Assembly: GCA_025917655.1 (NCBI GenBank)
Contig: CP084620.1
Location: 1,798,001 to 1,862,000 of the forward strand
Direction of reading: 5' to 3'
DNA length: 64,000 nt
Source of the DNA: Chlorella sorokiniana
Taxonomy: Eukaryota; Chlorophyta; Trebouxiophyceae; Chlorellales; Chlorellaceae
The position numbers and the translations under genes were made by a program. Below the pieces are notes generated by a model that saw only the letters and a program-made list of their open reading frames with translations, did no database searches and was not told where the DNA came from. This document shows, in pieces, positions 1 through 10,855 of this stretch (positions are counted from its first letter, which is position 1; every line of letters begins with the position of its first letter).

Positions 1-2801
1 GCCCGGGCTCCGCGCACGTGACGCCGCGGCGCAGCGGCAGCCGGGGCGTGGGCGCGGGCGGCCTGTCTGCCGCGTCCCCGGGGCTGGGGCTGCCCGCCGG
101 GCTGAGCCCCTACCTGCTGGGCGGGCTGGACAGCGGCGGCGACATGCTCGACCTGGGCCTGGCAGACCTGGGCTACATCACCTCCCCTGGTGGGTGGCTG
201 GGGCTGCGTGTGTGGGCGGCACAGCGATGTGCTCTGGCTGCCTTTTGCCGGCAGCCGGGCAGCCGCACATGCGCTGGCAGCAGCATGTGCTGCCAGGCTG
301 GCGTGCAGCTGGAGCTGGGAGGGTCCTGCGCTGCCAGCTGACGTCGGCGCTGTGCCCCCTCCCAGCAGGCTTCCCACAGTTTGCCGCCGGCTTCGTGCCC
401 TCCCCCAGAACCCCATGCCGCGCCTGCGCCGCCGCAAGTCGGCCCCCGAGCGCCTCGCCCCCGCCGCCGCCTCCCCCGTCAAGACGCTCTTCACCCGCCG
501 CTCCTCCCTGGCCTCGGGCACCGCACTGATGGGCGGCTTTGCGTTTGGCGGGAGGCGGAGCCTGGCGGCGGCGGCGGCGGCGGCCTGCCACCGCAGTCTG
601 CGGGGGAGGCGCGGCTGCGCCACTGCCTGCAGCAGCCGCGCACGCAGCGCTGGGCTGCCGCAGAGTTCTGCTACTCAGCCCTGGACCGCCCCTTCTTCAT
701 GTTCAACCCGCTGGCCGGCCTGCTGGCGGCGCTGGGCCTGGCGGACGGCGCGTGCCTCACCCGCCGCGAGTGGTCCCTCATCCGCGCCGGCCTGGGTGGG
801 TGCCGCCCGCTGTACGGCAGGCGGCGCGGCCACGCTTGCTCCTCGCCAACACCGCTACAGCACAAGTCGCGCTGGGGCTGACAGGACCCCCCGCCCGCAG
901 GCAAGCCGCGCCGCCTGTCGCTCAAGTTTCTGAAGGAGGAGCGGGCGCGGCTGGAGCGCTGGAGGGAGGGCTGCCGCCAGCAGTATGCGTCTGGCGCGGC
1001 GGCGGTGGCGGACCCCAAGGTGGCCGACCACCTGCCGTGGCCGCTGGCGGTGGGTCAGCGCGTGGTGGCCCGACACCCCACCACCCGCCAGCTCCACGAC
1101 GGATCCGTGCTCACGGTGGCACACAACTGCTACAGGTGAAGGCGGCAGCGGGGTGCAGCGCGGCGGCTGGGGCGCAGCGGGGGCCTGGCTTGGCAGCAGG
1201 CTGGTGTGGGGAGGGGGAGAGGCTGGCACAGCCCGCATGGAAGGAGCCCACGCCCGCTCTCCCTGTGCATGTCCCCCCTTTCAACCGTGTGTGCGCACGC
1301 TGCCCCTGCAGGGTCCAGTTTGACCGCCAGGAGCTGGGTGTGGAGCTGGTGCGCGACACCGACATCCAACCCGCCGACCCTGCCGACAACCTGCCCCCGC
1401 GCTGCTCGCCGCCCGCACGCACCTCGTCCTCAACGGCCGACAGGTCATCCACGGGCAGGCGGTGCGGGGGATGGGCCCCCGGCGTGCAGCCGCGCCGCCC
1501 CCGCGCCCCCGCCGCGTCAGCCGCCGCCGGCACTCCGCTGGCGCCGCCCAGCGGCGTGGCGCTGGCGCCCCCACACAGCGGCGGGAGGGCAGCGCGCCGG
1601 GCAGCAGCGGCGTGCTGCCTGCGAGCTCCGCTGACGCCCAGGCTCTGGCCGAGGTGGGCAGCCAGGCTGCGCAGCCGTGCCTCGCTCCACTTCTCTGCCC
1701 GGCTGCCCAGCACCCCACGGGCTCTCCCTCGCCGCTCCGCCTCCCCTCCTTGCCAGCTTCCTGCGTGCAAGCCCCCTCCTGCCCCCTACCCCCACCCGTC
1801 CTCCCCCAACCCCCCTGCTCCAGCTGGCGGTGGGGCTGGACAAGAAGGAGGCGCTGCTGAGCCAGCTGCGCGGCATGAACGACGAGGCGGCGGCGGGGGT
1901 GCACGCGGGCGGGCCGCCCCACCCCCCGCCCTTTGTCAACGCGTACGCAAACGTGGTGCTGCAGCTCAAGGAGGTGCGGCGCGCTGCCGGGCTTAGCCCT
2001 GGGCTCCGCCCCTGCCGCGCACGGGCCAGCGGTGGCAATTTTCTGCGAGCGTTTGCCGCCCGCTGCCCTCCCGCCCTTCCCCCAGGCTGCCCGCCCCCAC
2101 CCGCCCTCCTTGCCCCCACCCTTCCCCTCTGCAGGTCAACAACAAGGTGCAGGGGAAGCTGGAGGAGCTGGAGCGGCCAGGGAGCGATGCGGCGGATGAA
2201 CCGGCCACAAGCGGCGGCCCTGAGGGAGCGCTGCCGGCGGCGGCGCTGGCCTCGCTGCAGGCGCCCGAGGCGCTGGCAGCGGCGGCGCTGGAGCAGGCGC
2301 GCAGCATCATCGCCTCCTGCCGCGGCAAGCTGGCGGAGTCTTCGTCGGTGGAGCTGGCGGGCACTCAGGGCAGCATCGCGGCGCCGGATGGCGGCCAGGC
2401 AGCGCCGCCCGCCGACGCGGCGTCGCAGGCGGTCGCGGCGGACGCCGACACCTCGCACCAGGCGCCGCGCACACAGCCGGGCGGCAGCAGCGCGCTGCAG
2501 GACTGGGGCAGCGGTGACGGTCGCCAGCTGGGTTCCCTGGTGGAGGGGTGCGTGCAGAGCCTGGTGCTGCTGCTGCAGGGCGCTCAGGCCGGCGCAGGGC
2601 TTCCCCCGCCAGCCTGTCGGCCGCGCTGGACGCTGCCCTGGCGGCGGTGCAGCCCACGGCGGCAGCCAACCGCCAGCTGTACCAGCAGGTGCAGGAGGCA
2701 GTGCGGGGCTCAAGCTGCAGATCAGCGCTGCGTCAGAGCGGCCGCTGGCCCCGCCCCTGCACCCCGGAACCAGTTTTCTACCCTGTTGCCCAACTGACTG
2801 A
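1..2801 (+). CDS. LIN9: ALWAYS EARLY / LIN9 homologue (5' partial)
   Basis: Predicted subunit of the MuvB core/DREAM complex, which represses or activates cell-cycle genes in the nucleus. The DIRP domain is clear. One exon (about 640-793) encodes FCYSALDRPFFMFNPLAG and LTRREWSLIRAGLG. The next (901-1136) begins KPRRLSLKFLKEERARLERW and carries LAVGQRVVARHP and LHDGSVLTVAHNCYR. The next (from about 1314) gives VQFDRQELGVELVRDTD. Further on, LDKKEALLSQLRGMNDEA (about 1836-1889) and YANVVLQLKE (about 1944-1973) match the conserved C-terminal block of plant ALY proteins. Introns carry GT-AG ends, for example 1137-1312. An N-terminal Myb/SANT region, usual in plant ALY, would lie left of the window. 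The reading frame changes in the GC-rich stretches near 550 and 1390 and again near 2580 are not explained by clean introns, so exon limits and the stop (about 2801) are approximate. The family call is secure. Confidence 0.85.
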
Positions 2802-4046
2802 CGACTTTGCGGCTGTCGCCTCCTCACCCTCCTTTGTGCCCTGTGCTCCTACTGTACATGCCCCTCCCCCTGCATCATCGGGCCACCGCCTTTCTTCCCC
2901 CGAGGGGCCAGCCGCGCTGAGCGCTGACGCATGCCCCTCTGTCTTTCGCTTGATTGGGGTCTGCCCCTCGTTGTGCTGCTTGACCCCCCCTCTCGCTCTG
3001 CCGGCTGGCCATCTGTGATGGCCTCCCAGCCGCCGCTGTTGCACCGTGCTCTCCCCCTGCTGACAATGCCACCCGACACCGCAACCTGCTGCACCAATGC
3101 CTTTCGATACCCTTGCCTTTCATCGCGTACAAAGCTTGTAACAACGTTTCGGTGCAACATTGGTCTGCACGAACGATGCCCCAACAGTCCCAACCACCTC
3201 TGCAATCCCGCACATCATGTTGTGGGCGGCTGGGCAGCAGCGCGCAAGCGCCGTCTCCCACATTGTCATGACTGCCACCACAGATGTTGTGACGTAATCT
3301 GCCCAATGGCGGATCTCGTGTGCCATTCGCTACAAGCCTGCAGGATCTCGATCACCAGGTACATGGTGTGCATGAGGGCCCACGCATTTGCAGGGGAGGA
3401 GTACTGGGGCGGGTGAGACGGAGGCAGTTGGGTGTCAGGCGACTTGTCTGAGCGGCAGCGTGGACTCATTGGCTGGACACATGCCTGCATGCACGTCAGG
3501 GAGACCTGACTTGATTGTGGAATGCGCAGGGAGACCAGCAGCCATCTTGCAATTGCAGTGACTATGCTCGTATTGGGCACTGTACTGCTCGCTGTGGACA
3601 CCTGCATTCTGCACAGCGAGACTATGCAGCCGTTCCACCCATTCACCAGCGAATCATCATCTCGAAACCTCTCGTGGCTGTGCAGAGGGCTTGCTCAGCC
3701 GGTCCAAGGTCGCGCAGACGGGCAACACAGCAGGTGAGGACGAGGTTTCAGAGCAGCGCTGCTCCTTGCAGACAGGCAGGAGGGGCTACAGGATGCCTCT
3801 TGCCTTGGGGTCGATGGGCTCCTGCTGGGCCTGAACACAATCTCCCGACAGCAGTGGCAATCCACGATTCTGCCAGATTTTGTGTGTTGAAAAGTATGGA
3901 GGGAGGGTTCGGTCTTGAGTGCTTGTATGCACGCTCCTTAACAACGCCTGCCGTCCTGCCGGTTCGTTCGCCCGCCTGCCCTACCTGCTGCCATCCAGGC
4001 TCTTCAACCCTCTTGGGAGGACTAGATCTGCTTTCAAGTTCTTAGA
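2802..4046. other. Intergenic: ALY 3' UTR and upstream region of the next gene
   Basis: No ORF here has a recognisable product or a coherent exon chain. A TGTAA motif at 3137-3141, the usual green-algal poly(A) signal, is a plausible 3' end for the ALY transcript. The right part is presumably promoter and 5' leader of the secreted-protein gene at 4047. Confidence 0.5.
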
Positions 4047-5368
4047 ATGGAGCTCACAAGGGTGTACGGTCTTGCGCTGGCAGTCATTCTGGCAGGTGCT
4101 GCCAGTTTGCCCCCTCGGCGGCGCTGTCGTGGCCGCTCTGCGACAACGGCGGCTCGGTGTGGGTGACCGAGCGCCCCTACACCGAGCCTACCTTCCCTGG
4201 GGCCAACCTCTGGTGAGCGCTTTGGGCCGGTGGTCTGAGAGCAGGACGGCCGGTGATGTCTCTGATGGAGGATCGAAAGCCATCCTATGGTGCACCATAT
4301 CGTGCAGCAGCCTGCCGCCACTCTGCTCCCTCCCTCACCCCCACTGCTCTGCATTCCCAAACCCACCAGGTTCTTCTGTGAGAGCGGGCTCAACGTGCTG
4401 GGCGTGAGTGTCGACCCATGCATCGAGTCGGGGCGGTGTGCGCCCCTCCGTGGCAGACACGCTGTGCCAGGTGAGGGCAGCGAGCTGACATCCCAGCACA
4501 GCCATCAGGAGCCGCTCGCTGGGGGCAGGCCTGCTCCTTCCCATCCTCCGCATGCACCTTCATGTCACCATGGCTCGGCGCCCATCATTGTTTGGGACGA
4601 AGCTGGTGCCTGGTGAGGAGGCTGTGGCCGCGGTGAAGCCAGCCCGCAAACTCGGCTCACTGGACCATCCCCCTCTCCACTAGGCCCTGGGCTACGACCG
4701 CGCGTGGCTGGATGAACTCAGCACCACCAACGCCAGTCGGACAGAGGCGGTGCGGTCGTTGACGGGAGAGGTGAGGCGTCGCGGAGCGGCAGACGGACAG
4801 GAGGCCGCGCCAAGCCGCAACTGCTGACGGCTCATGGTTGGCTCACCCCGTGCCTGCCCTGCACCATGCACTCGCAGTACTGCTTGCGCGCTGGTATGTA
4901 CTCCGCCGACGTCCCGGACAACCTGGGGGCCATGGAGGGCGAGCCTTGCACCAAAATCGACGGCATTGCCTGCATCAGGTGGGGATGACGAAAGCTCCCA
5001 GCCGACCTTGCTGGCAGACCTAGCTAGGCTGCTGGGCTGCATGGGCTCGAGAGCCCGCCGCCGAGCACGCCGACAGCTGGTCTTTGCACTTGGCTGCCGC
5101 AGGAACATGGCGACCATGGCAAGCTCCCTGGGCGCTGGCCTGGCTGCCTTCCAGCCTGCCCCGCCTGCTGTGGAGCCTGTGAAGGCTGTGGCGCCTGAGG
5201 GTGAGGGGTGGCCTGGAAGTGGTGACTGAAGACTGATGCGTCAATGCTTTGCGGCCGCACACATTGATCGGGCTGCAGCCCACATGGCGGCATCACCTTC
5301 TCGCAGGCCTAGTGCCGCCTCCTGCAGATGTGCCTGTGGCGGCAAATGAGGGCCCAGCCGCGCCCTGA
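4047..5368 (+). CDS. Small secreted protein of unknown function
   Basis: I do not recognise the family. The ATG at 4047 opens a strong signal peptide (MELTRVYGLALAVILAGAAS). After it, conserved-looking coding continues as SAALSWPLCDNGGSVWVTE, but only if one base is added in the C run at 4110-4114. Later exons have good splice sites: about 4371-4475 (FFCESGLNVLGVSVDPC), 4684-4770 (LGYDRAWLDELSTTNASR), 4878-4978 (YCLRAGMYSADVPDNLG), 5103-5200 and 5307-5368, the last ending VPVAANEGPAAP then TGA. The mature protein has several cysteines, short exons and an Ala/Pro-rich tail with no membrane segment, which suits an extracellular or wall protein. The limits of the first two exons are the least certain part. 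It converges on the Popeye-like gene downstream. Confidence 0.55.
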
Positions 5369-5712
5369 GGCCCGTCCAGGTTCGGCGCATGAACCCTGCT
5401 TGCACAGCTTGGTCAGCTATTTTCAGGCTATTTTCAGGCTGGCCGAAAGCCATGTGTTTGCTCAGACTCAGACGCAGTTGCCCCTGATGCCCCTGATGCC
5501 AAACCACACCGCTTTGATGGTATGCAGCATATGAATGAGTGTGGCAATTTTGCAATGCCCTTCGCATCATTCGTTTTTCTTGTGATTGCGATAGATGCAG
5601 CTGCAGTCAGTGTAGCAGTAGAAGGACGACGCAGGAGGAGGGAAAGGGAAGGAAGTGCGAGCAGCATTGCAGGAAAAGTGGTCCATGGTCAATGACAGTC
5701 GTAGACTGCCAT
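5369..5712. other. Convergent intergenic gap
   Basis: This gap lies between two gene 3' ends and should hold both 3' UTRs. I found no further coding signal, repeat or structured element. Confidence 0.5.
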
Positions 5713-7917
5713 TCACAGCAGGGGCCGGCCTGACCTGCGCCTGCGCGACCGTGGCTGCGAGTGGGCGCTGAGCAGCTCGCTGATTCGGCGCGACGCGGCG
5801 GCCAGGTCCCGCGGAGCGTGCCGCAGCGAGCGCAGGCTGGTCCCGCTGGCTGTCGACGTGACCCCGCCGACTTGGCGGAGCCGTGGGGGTGGAGGTCCCC
5901 CCGCACACGTGGCTGCCCGCTCCAGCAGCGACTCCACCGTCATGCTGCTCAGCGCCGCCAGCGTCTGCACGCGCTGCAGCACCTCCAGCGTGTAGTCGCC
6001 CGCGGCCGCCGACGGCTCGCTGGCCAGCTCCTCGCACACACCCGCCGCCTCCTCGAGGATCTCCAGCGCCGCCTTGGCCTTGGCCGCCTTCTCGGCGACC
6101 ATGCGGTTGCGGGCCTGCGGAAGTGATGGTAGGGAGGATACATAGTGGGGTGTGAGGTTGGCAAGCAACCGTGCACACCGCTGCTGCAGGGGCATGGCTA
6201 GGACCATCGCTTTGCAGGGGCGCCAGAGTGCGTGCACAGCACAGGCAGGGCGTGTCCACCCGCCGCCGCCGCTCACCATGATGCCGGTGGTGGGCAACGC
6301 GTTGTGCCGCAGGCCCGGAGGTGGGAAGGGACTGAAGCTGCGCTTCAGCCAGGCCATGAAGCCCTTTAACGTCACGCGGTGCACCTCGTAGGGCCTCAAG
6401 GGGTCGGTGAAGTCGCGGCTGCGGCACTTGCCGGTCAGCACGCCCGGCGGCTCCAAGTCGCCCGTGGCGCACACCAGATCCTGCTGGGGGTACCTGCGGG
6501 CGCAGGCCCACATCTAACTGGCGCATCAGCTAAAGCAGGCGCAAGCACAACCTTGATGCTGCAGGGCAGCCAGCAGGCAGCACCAGGAGCACCCCACTCA
6601 CAGCCGGAACGTCAAGAACATTCCCAGCTGCGCCAGGGTGAAGTTGCGGAAGAAGGCGCCAACTGCAGCACAGAAGGGGAGCACGCCGCAGTGAAGAGTG
6701 GCGCACCAACGACGCATTATCAAGTCGTGCAGGGGCATTGGCAGATGCGCACCGCAGGGCGCCGTCTGGGTGGCCAGGTACGTCAGCTCGTCGATCGTCC
6801 AGCTGTACAGCAGGCAGTTGGTCTCTGCCACCGCCGAAAACGTGTGCTCCTCCGACTTGACCATGCCGTTGAACACCCCAAACACCGACAGCAGGCCTGC
6901 GGCACGGGCGCGGGTGGGCTGGCAGCTAGGGGCTGGCAGCGCCGAGCGTGCCAGAGCAACGTTAACGGACAGACAGGCAGGCGCCTGGCCACCTCTGCTC
7001 ACCCATGTCGAAGCAGTTGCCGCTGATGAGCGGGCGCGGCTCGCTGAGCATGTTCCTGAACATGCAGGTGATGCTGGCCTTGCCCTCCACCAGCACAAAA
7101 AGCGCAGGTGTGCCTCCGGGCCATGCACAATGTGCTTGCCCGCGGGCACGCACAACCAAGCGCCGCGCTTCATGGCCTGCAGGATTGGGGAGCAACTGGC
7201 TGCAGCATCGCCGCTGCGTGCTCTTGCTGCCACCAGCCATTAGCGCCTTGCAAGCGGTTGCATGGCACCCCCGACCGTGCCTGCTTCATCTCAAGCCGCC
7301 CCATGCCGCCACGCCGGTGGAAGAATCTCCACAGCTGCTCCTCGTCGTCCGTCTTGAACTTGATGCGTCGCTCATCAAGCACGAAGCGCACAAATGCGTT
7401 TGCATGGAAGGTTAAGCAGAGGATCGCCCTGCGCAACAAAAGTTGCATGATGCATCGTGCAAGGGGAGGGTAGTGCACAGGGCCGACGGTGCACTGCACC
7501 CGCTGGCATGCACGAAGGCTCACCACACAAGGGTATCAATGGCAATATTTCCTGTTGGCGACGCTGACGGCCACTTGGGCATCCCCAGAAGCGAGGCTGC
7601 AGACATGGAGAGAAGCAGCGGGAGGGTGCTGTCACGTGCGACGACCGCCGGACGCGCAACGTCGGCTTGACGAGTGCTTGCAGCATCCGAAACATCGCAA
7701 TGCTAAACTGTCCCTCCGATTAAGGAAGGAGCTCACGAACTCTTGCAGCTATCGGGCGGCAAGCATGGGTTGCCTGTTTGGACCCACCGGTCGTCAACCA
7801 TATGTAGGACCCACAGAGAAACAGTCTGATCAGCAGGACATCGCTCACAAGCGCGGAGAGGAAGAAACACAGGTTGGCGAGTTGTTGAAAAGGACCTGCT
7901 GGTTGTAGCGGGTGCAT
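5713..7917 (-). CDS. Popeye-domain-like membrane protein, copy A
   Basis: Eight exons: 7788-7917, 7524-7596, 7281-7428, 7003-7176, 6753-6896, 6602-6662, 6277-6493 and 5713-6114, giving about 449 residues. The order matches animal POPDC proteins. A hydrophobic segment LANLCFFLSALVSDVLLIRL (compare LANVCFF in POPDC1) comes first, then a second around GNIAIDTLVW (compare ALDIMIW). A cyclic-nucleotide-binding-like fold follows with EEQLWRFFHRRGGMGRLEM, FVLVEGKASITCMF, SGNCFDMG, ETNCLLYSWTIDEL and FFRNFTLAQLGMF. The C-terminal part adds a block shared by all three copies (RSRDFTDPLRPYE, WLKRSF, TGIMARNR) and a helical, Ala-rich tail. The start agrees with copy C. Intron 3 has a GC donor (CAG|GCACGG). 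One extra base is needed in the T5 run near 7095-7100 to stay in frame. POPDC proteins act at membranes and bind cAMP in animals; the role here is unknown. Confidence 0.75.
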
Positions 7918-8297
7918 TCTATTGTATCAAGGCTCGAGACTCAATGTTTTGGGGCGCCATGGAAAGTTTTCTGCAGCCGGAGAACCGCTGCTGGGCGTGC
8001 TGCCCATGTGCACCATGTGCGCACGGTTGGCAGCATGTTGCACGATTCCATGCAGCTCAGCAAACCTTACGGAGCATTTGTGGCATTTGCTTTATCAACA
8101 GCGGTGTTCAGGATGAGCTCATCATTGTCTGCGTTCAGCAGGGTGTTGAAAATTGTGTGAACGCGCAGCAGGAAACCCACCGCTCACTGCCAGTGCAATG
8201 TTGAATCATTGACTTGTAGAAGAGGGCAGCAGACATCGATCATATTGGAAAAACCGGCAAAACAGCCGGCAACTGCTCGCTGAGCGTGTGCCTGCCG
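7918..8297. other. Spacer between Popeye-like copies A and B
   Basis: This gap holds the 5' region of copy A and the 3' region of copy B, both on the minus strand. I saw no independent gene or repeat. Confidence 0.45.
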
Positions 8298-10496
8298 CTA
8301 GTTCTGGACGTTTTGCAGGAAGGGGGTGAGCAGCGCCACTCGGCTGCGGGTGGTGGTGGTTCCGCCGGGCGAGGTGGGCACCAGAAGGCTGCGCCGGCTA
8401 CGAGCCGCGGCGGCAGGTTCCCCTGCCGTTGCGACAGGGTGATGCGCCAGAAACTCGGAAATGGCCAGGCTGCGCTGCCGGCCGCTGCCGGCGCTGAGCG
8501 GCGCCGACGCCAGCCGCATCTCCGTGGTCAGCGAGGCCGCCGTCTCCAGCAGCGCCTCGATGCTCATGCTGTCCAGGGCCGCCAGCGTCTGCATGCGCTG
8601 CAGGATCTCCAGGGCCAGCAGCTCCTCATCCAGGGCGCTGCCTGCCGCCGAGTCTGCCGCCTCGATGGCCGCCTTGGCCTTGGCCGCCTTCTCGGCAACC
8701 AGGCGGTTGCGGGCCTGTGCCCACAGCGCGGGGAGGTGGAGGCAGGGAGTGGGACGGCATGAGAGAACACAACAAATCGGTCAAGACCGGCAACATGCAC
8801 CAGCAGAGCCTCTGTCATTCCAGTGTGCTTCCGGTCACACACCATGATGCCTGTGATCGGGAGGTCGGTGTGCCTCAGGCCGGGGGTGGGAAGGGGTTGA
8901 AGCTGCGGCGCAGCCACCGCAAAAAGCCCTTGAATGTCCTCTTCTGCTGCTCGTACGGCCGCAGGGGGTCGGTGAAGTCGCGGCTGCGCACCTTGCCTGC
9001 GGCAGTCACGCAGGTGGCATCAAGATCCATTGCCGGGCGGGTCACGAGTCTGGCACAGCAGGGCGCCAGCAGGAACGGCCAGTCGATGCGGTGCTGCAAA
9101 CAGACGGCTCACCCGTCATGATGCCCTCAGGCTCCAGCTCGCCGGTGGCACACACGAGCTCCTGATGTGGATACCTGCCGGCAGGCGCGGAGGCAGCGAT
9201 TGGCCTGCTGGGCACTGTGCGGGAGGCTGAAGCTGCCGGCATGCTGCAGGGGAGCAGGCGTGTGCCAGCGGGTGGGGCGGCACGCAGGGCGGCAGCTGCT
9301 CACAGGCGGTGGCCCAGGTAGCTGCCCAGCTGGGCGAGGGTGAAGTTGCGGAAGAAGGTGCCCACCGCTGGCGCCAGCTGTGTGGCGATCGTCGCCAGCT
9401 CATCGATGGTCCAGCTGTACAGAAGGCAGTCGGTGTCGGCGCGGGTCGCATCCACGTGCTCCTCATGCGTCACCATGCCGTTGAACACGCCAAACACCGA
9501 CAGCAGGCCTGCAGCGAGAGCAGCGCGCTTGGCAGATGCAACTCAGTTGCAACTCGCCGATGCAACGCATGCCCCACTGGTGTGGTAGCCTCCGCTGCTG
9601 TGGGGGCAGCCTGCATGGCAGGGCTGGCACTGGCACGCCGCCAGCTCACCCATGTCGAAGCAGTTGCCGCTGATGAGCGGGCGCGGCTCGCTCTTGATGC
9701 CGTGGTACGTGGAGGTGATGCTGGCCTGCCCCTCCACCAGCACAAAGAAGCGCAGGCGTGCCTCCGGGCCCTGCGCAATCAGCTGCCCCGCCGGAACCCG
9801 CACCCAGCGCCCGTACTTGAGCGCCTGCTGCATCTCCAGGCGCCCCATGCCGCCGCGGCGGCTGAAGAACCGCCACAGCTGCTCCTCGTTCTCGCTCCTG
9901 AACCTGATTGTGCGCTCGTCCCACAGCAGGCGGAAGAACGCCAGGCCGTGGAAGGCCATGCCCACGGAAGCCCTGCATGCAGGGGGCTAGGCGGGACCGG
10001 TTGTGCGGGCTGGCCACACCCAGATTGGCACCTCATCACGCAACAAGTGATCTGCAGCGCACCACAATATAACGTCCACTGCTACATTTCCCGTGGCTTC
10101 CACTGACGGCCAAGCAGGGAAGCCCAGCATTGCGGCTGCACAGCAGAGACCAAACAACAGAGGTATCGCTCCAGGCGGCCAGTGTCGGGCAGCAAGGTGA
10201 TGGCGCGTGGCATGTTTCGGAGGGCCACCCGCCCCCGCCGACATCCCGCATGTTCACTGTGGATCAAAGCTGGCTTGCGACACCTTCAACCCGAAGGCCT
10301 GTGCACAGTGCATGTCTGGGCGCTACCGGGGAAGCGCTGCAGGGTTCAGCCTACCCACAAACAAAGACACGAAGGCTCCCACGAGGCAGCAGCGGATGAG
10401 CAGCACATCGCACACAAGCGCCGACAGGAAGAAGCACGTGTTTGAGAATTGGTTGATGGGGCCCGCTAACGGCAGAAAATTGATGAACCAAGTCAT
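8298..10496 (-). CDS. Popeye-domain-like membrane protein, copy B
   Basis: Seven exons: 10355-10496, 10063-10135, 9650-9972, 9304-9508, 9113-9174, 8843-8996 and 8298-8714, about 458 residues. The ATG at 10496 gives MTWFINFLPLAGPINQ followed by the first hydrophobic segment SNTCFFLSALVCDVLLIRC. The second is around GNVAVDVILW. The ligand-fold region reads EEQLWRFFSRRGGMGRLEM, GRWVRVPAGQLIAQGPEAR, FFVLVEGQASITSTY, SGNCFDMG, DTDCLLYSWTIDEL and FFRNFTLAQLGSYLGHRL. The shared C-terminal block follows (KVRSRDFTDPLRPYEQQKRT). It lacks two introns found in copy A: the GC-AG intron, and the one after the APA residues. It has one intron (after TG, before KVRSRDF) that A lacks. Frame is lost by one base in the CCGGCC context near 8880, exactly where copy C also loses it, although coding on both sides stays conserved. 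Confidence 0.75.
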
Positions 10497-10855
10497 GATT
10501 GAATTCACGACATTGCATTTTGGCCTCTTGGCAGCGCCTCATAGCCGCAATGCAGAGGATCAGGCAACCCCATGGATGCGGGACGGGCCTGCGCACGGCA
10601 GTTTGCGCGGTACACATTACCTCTTTCCATGAGAAGCGCAGACATGTCCAAGTTCCTGAGCCACAAAGAAGTTCTATGGAGGAGAGTATAAATCGCTGGT
10701 TGCAGATCTGCTGTGTCGCTGCTGCGCCTCATGTCGGGTGCGACACAGAGGCTCACGCAAACTGCTCGACGGCGGCTGCCAAGCTGCGAAAAGCTTAGCC
10801 CAGCGCCGCCACGCGCCATCCAGCGCTGTCCTCGGGGTGAAGACCACATCAAAAA
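10497..10855. other. Spacer between Popeye-like copies B and C
   Basis: This gap holds the 5' region of copy B and the 3' end of copy C. No further gene is supported. Confidence 0.45.

Noticed and set aside
539-1996. Plus-strand ORF of 485 codons across the ALY exons
   Set aside because: It crosses clear introns and only in short parts coincides with the DIRP frame; the spliced ALY model explains the region.
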